From Deltaproteobacteria bacterium (GTDB lineage Bacteria; Myxococcota_A; Polyangia; Polyangiales; Polyangiaceae): DNA of 49,387 bases. Shown piece after piece: positions 43,228-49,387 of the stretch (positions within the stretch are counted from its first letter, which is position 1; each line of letters starts with the position of its first letter). Both the position numbers and the translations under genes were made by a program. The notes under the pieces were generated by a model. That model made no database searches. It saw only the letters and a list, made by a program, of their open reading frames with translations, and had not been told where the DNA came from. Location: NCBI GenBank assembly GCA_003235365.1, contig QJWJ01000101.1:1-49387 (forward strand), written 5' to 3'.

Positions 43228-43725
43228 ATGTCGACATCAGGGTGGGTGCGGTGCAATGGGTTCCGAGCGAGTGCGGCGTCGCCGTGGGTGGCCTCGTCTG
43301 CGGCGGCCATCGGTCTCGTGGTGGCCAGCGGCTGCACGCTCATCGGAACAGGTGTTGGCGCGGGAGTCTCGTATGCCGTGCCGGGGCCGTACGAGGAACA
43401 GAGCTCCTCCGTCCACGGCTACTCTCGGGCGCGTTATCAGACCGAGACGCAATTGCAGCCCGGCGAGCACATCCGCGTCAAGTTCGAACCCAAGAGCATG
43501 ATCGTCGGCGACTACGTGGGCGTGACGCGACCCAAGTCGCCGTTGGATGAAGGGAAGCTCGTCGTGGAACTGGATTCGGGCGAGTGGGTTCGTGTGCCGC
43601 TCGAGCGAGTGCGCGCCATTGAAGTCGACACTGGGGGCAATGGGTGGCTCATCGGCGGGGCGATCGGCTTGGTCGTCGATTTGGCGGTCGTGTTGACGCT
43701 CACCGACGCCCGTGGGGCGCTCTGA
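43228..43725 (+). CDS. Small lipoprotein with C-terminal membrane/glycine segment, 165 aa
   Basis: ATG 43228 with GGGGG upstream. After a 35-residue signal sequence comes lipobox ASGC. The middle is beta-rich (QLQPGEHIRVKFEPKSMIVGDYVGV; KLVVELDSGEWVRVPLERVRAIEVD), resembling an RNA-chaperone/SH3-like barrel seen in small envelope proteins. The end is a hydrophobic Gly-rich stretch (WLIGGAIGLVVDLAVVLTLT) that may re-enter the membrane. No characterised homologue is recognised. Confidence 0.72.
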   Translation: MSTSGWVRCNGFRASAASPWVASSAAAIGLVVASGCTLIGTGVGAGVSYAVPGPYEEQSSSVHGYSRARYQTETQLQPGEHIRVKFEPKSMIVGDYVGVTRPKSPLDEGKLVVELDSGEWVRVPLERVRAIEVDTGGNGWLIGGAIGLVVDLAVVLTLTDARGAL

Positions 43726-43877
43726 ACGTGAAGGGAAGAGCTTTCCGCTGACAGCGCCTGTTGCGAGCGTTCGTCGGGAGCTAGCTGTCAGCGCGCGGAT
43801 CGCGCTGGCACGAGCCTCTTGTTCGGACCACACGCGCCTTTCGCGATCGTTCAACACACGTGCTAACTTTCTGCGGC

Positions 43878-45035
43878 ATGTCTTCCAGCTGGCAACCGAT
43901 CGAAAAGGCATGGTGGCGTTCGTGGCTACTTCTGTCCGTAGGCGTACTGTCGAGTTGCTCCGACGGTGCTTCTGACGACGTCGCTACGACCGCGTCAGGG
44001 GAGCCGAAGGCGACTGGGCGAGGACCAGCGGCGGATGACGAGCCCAATGCTGAAGTGGGCGCCACCGGAAGTCCCCCGCGCGGAGACGCGGGCGCCAACG
44101 ATGTGATTGCTCGCGTCGAAGCCGGCTCCGGTGGCGACCAGCTGCCGGCAGAAGGGGACACGCAACCGGGGAGCGCGGGGACCGACCCCGTTGCCGACGG
44201 CGTGATGGACCTCGATCTCGAGGAGCTGCGATTCTCCAAGATTCAGGCCGGCACGGGGAAGTGGTGCGGCTTGACCACGCCAGATGCCGACCTGGTTTGT
44301 GTGAGTGACGGTAAGGCCGACCTAATCCTCGAGGGACCACTGCTCGATTTCGGTCTGAGCAACGACCTCGCGGAGTTCCACTTCTGGTGCGCGATCACCG
44401 AGGAGGGCCGCCCAGTGTGCAACGGCGTGGAGCAAGCGTACCCGGGCAAGGCCCGGTACGTGTCGGTCGGGTTCTTCAATGCTTGTGCCACAGGTGAGGG
44501 CGGGACCGAGTGTTTCATCGGCGAAGGGTCGGGTGGTTTGGGAAAGCCCCCGGAGTTGACGGGGCCGATCAGCGTCGAAATGTGGGCGCTTTGTGTCCAG
44601 ATTGACATCACTCACGCCAGCTGCGTCGATGTGGCTGGCAACGAGTTGCTACCAACGGACGCCCACTACTTGGCCGCGACGGCGATACCCAAAGGAGGGT
44701 GTGTGGCGGTCATGGGCGAGCCCGATGCACCTCCACTCCCCGCCGGAACCGACGATGAGACGCGAGAGCTCTTTGGTAGCTCCCAAGTGACCTGTGTCAG
44801 CGACAACCAGCAACAAGTCGTTGCGAACGGACTATTCAGCGCACTGGACGCGGACATCAACGGCGACGGCTGCGCCTACCACGGCAAGGACGATGCGGTG
44901 GTCTGCTGGGGCAGGCATGCGGGCGTCATTCCGTCGAATCTCGACGCTATCAAGAAACTCTCAGTATCAGCCAGTCAGGTTTGCGTGTTGTTTGAAGAGG
45001 GCACCGTCGAGTGCTTCGGTGCTTCCTCGGGTTGA
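43878..45035 (+). CDS. Lipoprotein with RCC1-like Cys repeats, 385 aa
   Basis: MSSSWQPIEKAWWRSWLLLSVGVLSSC gives a signal peptide with lipobox LSSC. After an acidic G/D/A-rich linker come about six units of the pattern ...CxL/AxxxxxG..xC-W/F-G (KWCGLTTPDADLVC; FWCAITEEGRPVCNG; NACATGEGGTECFIG; GCAYHGKDDAVVCWG; QVCVLFEEGTVECFG). These are the Cys-paired RCC1-like propeller blades common in myxobacterial surface proteins. The propeller is shorter than a full seven-bladed RCC1. Function is unknown; ligand binding is inferred. Confidence 0.78.
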   Translation: MSSSWQPIEKAWWRSWLLLSVGVLSSCSDGASDDVATTASGEPKATGRGPAADDEPNAEVGATGSPPRGDAGANDVIARVEAGSGGDQLPAEGDTQPGSAGTDPVADGVMDLDLEELRFSKIQAGTGKWCGLTTPDADLVCVSDGKADLILEGPLLDFGLSNDLAEFHFWCAITEEGRPVCNGVEQAYPGKARYVSVGFFNACATGEGGTECFIGEGSGGLGKPPELTGPISVEMWALCVQIDITHASCVDVAGNELLPTDAHYLAATAIPKGGCVAVMGEPDAPPLPAGTDDETRELFGSSQVTCVSDNQQQVVANGLFSALDADINGDGCAYHGKDDAVVCWGRHAGVIPSNLDAIKKLSVSASQVCVLFEEGTVECFGASSG

Positions 45036-45191
45036 GCAACCCCGTGATGCGTGCTTCGGTACCTCGAGACGCGTCGTGTTGAGGCCCTTTGAGCGACAAT
45101 CCACTTGCTGCCTCGATGACGGGTGGGGTTCGTGGTACACCCCTACCGACTCGTCGAGTGGACGGCAGTGGCTCGAAAGGGAAGAGAGATC

Positions 45192-45605
45192 ATGGATCGA
45201 TCGAAGGTTCACATTGGAGCGAAGGCCAAGCGTCACTTGACGTTCGGCGCGGCAGACGTCGAGGCGTATGCGCGTATCACCGGCGACAACAACCCGCTGC
45301 ACTTCGATGAGGAGTTCGCCGCAAAGACGAAGTTCGGTCGCCTGGTGGTTCACGGCGGACTCACCGCTGGCATCCTCAACGCGCTAGTTGCAGAAGATCT
45401 GCCCGGACCAGGCACGGTCTTCATGAGTCAGAAGCTCGAGTACAAGGCGCCGGTGTTCATCGGCGACACCATTGCCGGTGAAGTCGAAGTGCTGTCGGTG
45501 CACGAGACGAAACCAGTGACTCAGCTCAGGGCGACGGTGACGCGCCAGGATGGCACCGTGGTGCTCGAAGGGGAGTGCTGGTGCTACACGTTCTCGGCGA
45601 GCTGA
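45192..45605 (+). CDS. MaoC-like (R)-specific enoyl-CoA hydratase, 137 aa
   Basis: A single hotdog-fold MaoC domain with the hydratase motif ITGDNNPLHFDEEFA (catalytic Asp and His) and FGRLVVHGGLTAG. Length is the family norm for PhaJ-type enzymes. It would hydrate trans-2-enoyl-CoA to (R)-3-hydroxyacyl-CoA in fatty-acid or polyhydroxyalkanoate metabolism. The start at 45192 has AAGAGAG upstream. It is convergent, with 4 bp between stops, with the HIT gene. Confidence 0.93.
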   Translation: MDRSKVHIGAKAKRHLTFGAADVEAYARITGDNNPLHFDEEFAAKTKFGRLVVHGGLTAGILNALVAEDLPGPGTVFMSQKLEYKAPVFIGDTIAGEVEVLSVHETKPVTQLRATVTRQDGTVVLEGECWCYTFSAS

Positions 45606-45609
45606 GCGC

Positions 45610-46170
45610 TCAATCGATTGAGGTGGCCAGTGGCTTGCCGCCAGCGCCGAGCGGCAGGGTGGCTTCACTCGGCCACGCGCCGCGCAGACGAGCTGAAAGC
45701 CGCTGCGCTTCTTCGGGCTCGTAACAGACGACGCCAGCGCTCCACGAGAACACGCTGGCGGGGCGCGCTCGTTCATCCTCTTCGTAGACTGGGACGACGT
45801 GCGAGTGGTGGTGGGGGAAGCTCATCGGCAAGCGTTTACTCGCGCCAAGGGTCGCAACGTAGACGCGTGCGGGGCGTAGCTCGCGTTCGACGACTTGGTT
45901 GCCCTGCCAGATCAGCCGCTGCAAGTCGCTGAAGACGTCCCAGCTCAGGTTGCTCGTGCGCTCGACGTGCTGCTTGGCGATGACCAGCAGGTGGCCTTCA
46001 CGTGCGCCGAAACCGTCGAGCACGACGACTCCGTGCTCACTGTGAGCGATCCAGTTGGCGGCATTCATCGGGCTCGCCAGTCGGCACATGGTGCAACCAC
46101 CAAACGCCGATGATTCGCCTTGCTCACGTTCGAGGGCCATCAATGCCGCGTCTTTGTCGAGCCTGACCAT
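45610..46170 (-). CDS. HIT-family protein (nucleotide hydrolase/transferase), 186 aa
   Basis: The histidine triad is seen in PHHHSHVVPVYEE (His-x-His-x-x, close to HxHxHxx) with the upstream HIT fold (HGVVVLDGFGAREGHLLVIAKQHVE). CTMC near residue 26 may bind zinc. Such enzymes cleave nucleoside phosphoramidates or dinucleoside polyphosphates in the cytoplasm. ATG 46170 has GGAGAG upstream. It follows the 419-aa lipoprotein by 39 nt on the same strand, so it is probably co-transcribed. Confidence 0.88.
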   Translation of the reverse strand: MVRLDKDAALMALEREQGESSAFGGCTMCRLASPMNAANWIAHSEHGVVVLDGFGAREGHLLVIAKQHVERTSNLSWDVFSDLQRLIWQGNQVVERELRPARVYVATLGASKRLPMSFPHHHSHVVPVYEEDERARPASVFSWSAGVVCYEPEEAQRLSARLRGAWPSEATLPLGAGGKPLATSID

Positions 46171-46209
46171 GGTGTTCTCTCTCCAGTTCGTTTGGGCAGC
46201 GGTGGGGGT

Positions 46210-47469
46210 TCAGCGCGCCGCGCGGGGGACTCCTGCGTCCCCAGATGCATCTGCGTTTTCCGGAGCTCCCCCGTCTTCGAGAGCCCCCAATTCGTCGGGG
46301 TATTCGTACACGAGCGGATCGCCGTCGAAGGGTACCGCGCGCAGTCGTTCGAGCAACGTCTCGATGTTGGAAATCGTTGGTTCGTAGAGCGTGTTGGGGA
46401 ACGCCAGCGCGTGTTCGTAGAGGGTTTGCACGTTATCCAGCTCTCTGGCCGTCCACCACTCCGCCGCGACTCGCTCCCGCCAGCAAGGGGCTCCCTCGTT
46501 GAGGCTGTTGCAGTCGCCGGTGTTCAGCTTTTTCAGGAGCGCTTCGAGGGCGGTGATGCCACGGTCTATCTCTGCCTTCAGTTCTGTCGTACCCGCCTGG
46601 TAGCTTTCGATCATCGACTCGTTGAGAACGAAGTACTCTCGGAAGATCGAGCCGGCTCGAAACAGCGATCCCCGACACTCGGGGCTATCCCGCTCGTCGA
46701 CGAAGTACACCATCGCAAGCCGCTGCGGATCGGCGAGGACCTGGCTGTTTTCGACCGGGTTGCCATCCATGTCGAAGAACGCCCAAGTCAATTGGGAATC
46801 CCTCGTGGCCAACATGCGACCCACCCATGCATCGGGGCGCAACGTGATGGCGAGTAACCGATCGCCGTAATCCTCCCCGCTCCACCCCAGCAGCGTGGCC
46901 CAGGGGTTGCTCCACCCAAAGCGCCGCTTCTCGAATTGGGGCGCGGCCAGCATCGCCGCGATCTCGTCGGTTTCAGCCGATTCCAAGATCAGATCGGCGG
47001 CTCTGCCGCGTTCTCCGTCGGAGGTCATCGATTTCGTCAAGAGCGTCGGGTCCGCTCGCAGCTCGCTGATCTGTTCGGGGACGGTCCACGAATAGATCGT
47101 GCGCCGCACGATGTCGTCGTGTGACACGGCAAACGGAGCCAACAACTGTTCGGCTTCGGGATCTGCGGGGACGGCGTCGACATCACAACTCGAGACACCC
47201 TGAGGCGGAGTCGTGATGATGATGCCCGTCACCACCTCCATCGGTGGCGTTCCCGGGTCGCTGGGGTTCGCGCTGCCGGCGGGCCCTGGCGTGATGATCG
47301 GATTGCTCGACCCCGACCCCGCGCTGGGACTCGTCGGCGGCTGCGCACCAACTGTGGGGGCAGGCGTCGTGTCGACGCCTCGTTCCGTATTGCCCTCACT
47401 GCAGGCCAGCGCCAGCAGTGTGAGCGTCAGAGATGAGGTGCGCGGTTTGTAGCTTCGGGGGAAGGGCAC
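46210..47469 (-). CDS. Lipoprotein of unknown function, 419 aa
   Basis: Signal peptide with lipobox LALAC. A P/S/G linker leads into a helical, mostly alpha region (QISELRADPTLLTKSMTSDG; GSIFREYFVLNESMIESYQAG; LDNVQTLYEHALAFPNTLYEP) that resembles neither cytochrome nor enzyme families I know. It lies 31 nt after the diheme cytochrome gene, so it may be an accessory subunit or substrate-binding partner. The start is GTG at 47469. Confidence 0.78.
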   Translation of the reverse strand: MPFPRSYKPRTSSLTLTLLALACSEGNTERGVDTTPAPTVGAQPPTSPSAGSGSSNPIITPGPAGSANPSDPGTPPMEVVTGIIITTPPQGVSSCDVDAVPADPEAEQLLAPFAVSHDDIVRRTIYSWTVPEQISELRADPTLLTKSMTSDGERGRAADLILESAETDEIAAMLAAPQFEKRRFGWSNPWATLLGWSGEDYGDRLLAITLRPDAWVGRMLATRDSQLTWAFFDMDGNPVENSQVLADPQRLAMVYFVDERDSPECRGSLFRAGSIFREYFVLNESMIESYQAGTTELKAEIDRGITALEALLKKLNTGDCNSLNEGAPCWRERVAAEWWTARELDNVQTLYEHALAFPNTLYEPTISNIETLLERLRAVPFDGDPLVYEYPDELGALEDGGAPENADASGDAGVPRAAR

Positions 47470-47500
47470 GGGTCGACCTTGGTAGAGGATGAGTTGGCGC

Positions 47501-49387
47501 TCAAAGCGAGGAGAGGTAATTGATCAGCTGGTCCAACTGAGTTTCCTGTAGGGTTTGCCACGCGCCGTGCCGCTCGTCACCGCCGCACGACGTCTGCTCC
47601 GCGGCCAAGTCCGTGTAATCCGAGAATCGCTCGCGGAGTGTCTTGGCGCAGCCATCATGCATGAATGGGCTGCGATAAACCACGCCGACTAGCGACGGTG
47701 TCTGCAGCGAGCCGCCCGTGCCGACGTCGTGATTCTGATTGTCGGTGAGCAATTCACCACTGTGGCACCCGTCGCAGCCGAGCTGTTCGAAGACCGCGCG
47801 GCCTTCGGCGACCCCTGCCGCCTCACGGGGGACCGGCGGTGGCGTCCTGGGCAAGCCCTCCATGAAACTCGCCAGACTGACGATCTGTGCCGGCTCGGGC
47901 AAGGTGCTGCGCATTCGCGTCACGAGTGTGTCTTCGAGCAATGCCGTCATGTCCGCGCGGTCGCCGTTCCAATGTAGGGGTGCGGTTTGGCTGAGCGGCG
48001 CTGCGACGTGCTGCGTTCGTCGCATGCCATCTTGAACGAACGCCCAGGTCACTCCGTCTTCTTCGCCTTCGGGGTGGCAGGTCGCGCAGGCGACGCCTTG
48101 CACCGTCGGGCGATAGAACAGGTCCATGCCGTCGTTGCGGGCCGTTTGCCGTCCCAGAGGGATGGGACCGGTCCCGACGATCTCGAGCGCCGCTGGGTTC
48201 TGTCGAAGCAGCAACAAGCGGTCGGAGTGGTCGAAGGCCGCGGAGACTACCTGCCCGTCGAGAAACAGCGTGCTGGTCGGTGCGGGCTCACACGGGGCTG
48301 GTGCGTCGTCCGTCACTGCCGCAAATGAACCTTGGTACAGTGCCGTTTGACCGTCTGCTGTTGCGAGCACCGCGAATTGGTCTGACTCGTCGGAGATGGC
48401 AAAGTCGAGCATCACGCCTCCGGGCAGGACGCCAGCGCTCTTGAATTGGGTCGCTCCGGATTGCAGCACGGAGAACGTGTTGTGGGAGACGCCGCCCGAG
48501 CAGCCGCTGGTGTTGTAGTACCCCGCACCCAGTGCCCCTCGAGAGGCGCGTTGATGCTGCACGACGAGCTGTCCGCTCGACGTCGTGACCATGCGTTGGC
48601 TCACGTGCGGTTCGTACGCCACCGTGGCGCTTTCATCACTCACGGTGTTGGGTCGCAGTGTTCGCTCCACGTTGCCGGAGCGGTCCACGACCATGACCTT
48701 CGCGTTCTTGAAAGTGCTGACCAAGATGCCGTCGTCGTGAACGACGACATCTCGCAAGTCGAGGTCCAGTTTGACCTGTCGGGTCGCCGTTGGCTCCAGC
48801 GCCGTGAACCATGCGAGCTCACCCGACTTGCAGGCGACGACGATGCTGTCATCGACCTCGTCGTACGCAATGCCGCGCGGCGCGGCACAGACGGCGCGCG
48901 TCGTCGGCGTCAACAGGGGTACCGATGTCTGCTGCCCAGTGGCGTAAGCGATGTCTGAATCCGATGGCGTCGCCCTGGTGGTCGCTGTCTCGATCTGTTG
49001 CAGATCCAACGTGGCGATGGCACCGACTCCGCGCAGCACGATGTGGACTCGGCCCTGGGCGTCTTCGGCCATCTGGGTTGGCGCAGCGAGACTCGAAAAC
49101 GAAGTTACCGCGACCAGTGCTCGCTCCTGCAAGTCGACGACGTAGACCGTGCCCGTGCTCGGGGCTGCGGCGATGGCAAACTGGCCAGAGCGAGTGACGA
49201 GCAGTGTTCCGCCGATCAATGGCGTCGTGGGTTTGAGTTCCGTCGCCGGTGAGATGGCACTGGGCACCGGAGCGACGGGGAGGAGTTGGTTCGTCGCGAC
49301 TGCGGGCGTGGTGACGCTCGGCGCGGTGACAGGCGGCGCGATCGGGGCCGGAGTCACGTTCGACCCAGCCGCTGCCGGGGATTCGGG
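47501..49387 (-). CDS. Diheme cytochrome c/MauG-like protein with propeller N-terminus (5' end beyond window)
   Basis: The frame is open through the right edge, so the N-terminus and any lipobox lie outside. The visible N-terminal part is a P/T/A linker and a WD/NHL-like propeller (TGTVYVVDLQERALVAV; RGVGAIATLDLQQIE). The C-terminal part has two heme sites, CATCH and CDGCH, and the spacing of cytochrome-c peroxidase/MauG proteins, with a MHDGC segment near the end. It is first in an operon with the 419-aa lipoprotein and HIT protein. Probable role: periplasmic or surface electron transfer or peroxidase-like oxidation. Confidence 0.88.
   Translation of the reverse strand, partial: PESPAAAGSNVTPAPIAPPVTAPSVTTPAVATNQLLPVAPVPSAISPATELKPTTPLIGGTLLVTRSGQFAIAAAPSTGTVYVVDLQERALVAVTSFSSLAAPTQMAEDAQGRVHIVLRGVGAIATLDLQQIETATTRATPSDSDIAYATGQQTSVPLLTPTTRAVCAAPRGIAYDEVDDSIVVACKSGELAWFTALEPTATRQVKLDLDLRDVVVHDDGILVSTFKNAKVMVVDRSGNVERTLRPNTVSDESATVAYEPHVSQRMVTTSSGQLVVQHQRASRGALGAGYYNTSGCSGGVSHNTFSVLQSGATQFKSAGVLPGGVMLDFAISDESDQFAVLATADGQTALYQGSFAAVTDDAPAPCEPAPTSTLFLDGQVVSAAFDHSDRLLLLRQNPAALEIVGTGPIPLGRQTARNDGMDLFYRPTVQGVACATCHPEGEEDGVTWAFVQDGMRRTQHVAAPLSQTAPLHWNGDRADMTALLEDTLVTRMRSTLPEPAQIVSLASFMEGLPRTPPPVPREAAGVAEGRAVFEQLGCDGCHSGELLTDNQNHDVGTGGSLQTPSLVGVVYRSPFMHDGCAKTLRERFSDYTDLAAEQTSCGGDERHGAWQTLQETQLDQLINYLSSL

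Noticed and set aside
1..49387. CRISPR arrays, tRNA, rRNA, integrons and transposases
   Set aside because: No regularly spaced identical repeats with unique spacers, no cloverleaf or rRNA-like sequence and no recombinase motifs were seen on either strand by eye.

Overview
The window looks like chromosomal DNA of a myxobacterium-like member of the Myxococcota (Polyangia type). This is inferred from high G+C with strong GC3 in the real genes, a Hanks-type Ser/Thr kinase fused to a cyclic-nucleotide domain, and an unusual density of lipoproteins: about 12 to 14 of roughly 34 genes have an N-terminal lipobox followed by an S/T/P/D/G-rich linker. Cys-rich repeat proteins of the CGxxxDGCG and CGDGTCxxxETC kinds point the same way. 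I see no rRNA, tRNA, CRISPR array, transposase or integrase.

Layout. 1-3026: end of a possible SBBP/NHL propeller gene, an RHS/YD-like lipoprotein (-) and a FIST-domain sensor protein (+). 3083-7504 (-): a five-gene cluster running from an N-acetylmuramoyl-L-alanine amidase with an SH3b tail, through a DUF2589 protein, to a 368-aa protein sharing the DUF2589 N-terminal layout and two helical proteins of unknown function. This is the best candidate for an undescribed system. 7974-10795: a LysR regulator divergent from a CC-motif lipoprotein that overlaps a ferritin-like gene, then a 52-aa small protein with its ribosome binding site in a hairpin loop. 10898-18954: a large Cys-rich lipoprotein, a polyprenyl-phosphate mannose (DPM) synthase, a kinase-cNMP protein, and a GT-C glycosyltransferase with a membrane partner (a likely DPM-dependent glycosylation set). 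19020-30994: a second LysR, a tandemly duplicated acidic lipoprotein, the RNA helicase DbpA, a GH5 lipoprotein, an FG-GAP lipoprotein, a TIGR02147-type regulator and, divergent from it, a lipoprotein ending in a Hint domain.

31087-34272: an operon of MarR, SAM methyltransferase and an EamA transporter with a long His-rich tail, with an evident operator, then an FkbM methyltransferase. 34826-49387: secreted proteins, including a 2101-aa multidomain lipoprotein (CBM-like modules, 13 Cys-rich 41-aa repeats, a sugar-dehydrogenase-like propeller and a diheme cytochrome), two small lipoproteins, a MaoC hydratase, and an operon of diheme cytochrome, lipoprotein and HIT protein that runs off the right edge.

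Three copies of a roughly 70-bp dispersed repeat sharing a 16-nt invariant core lie at 1627, 25025 and 28501. One copy encodes the lipoprotein signal peptide of the GH5 gene. This is the most distinctive non-coding structure seen. Product names rest on recognition of motifs by eye; no searches were run. Start sites are chosen from ribosome binding sites and signal peptides and may differ from automated calls.
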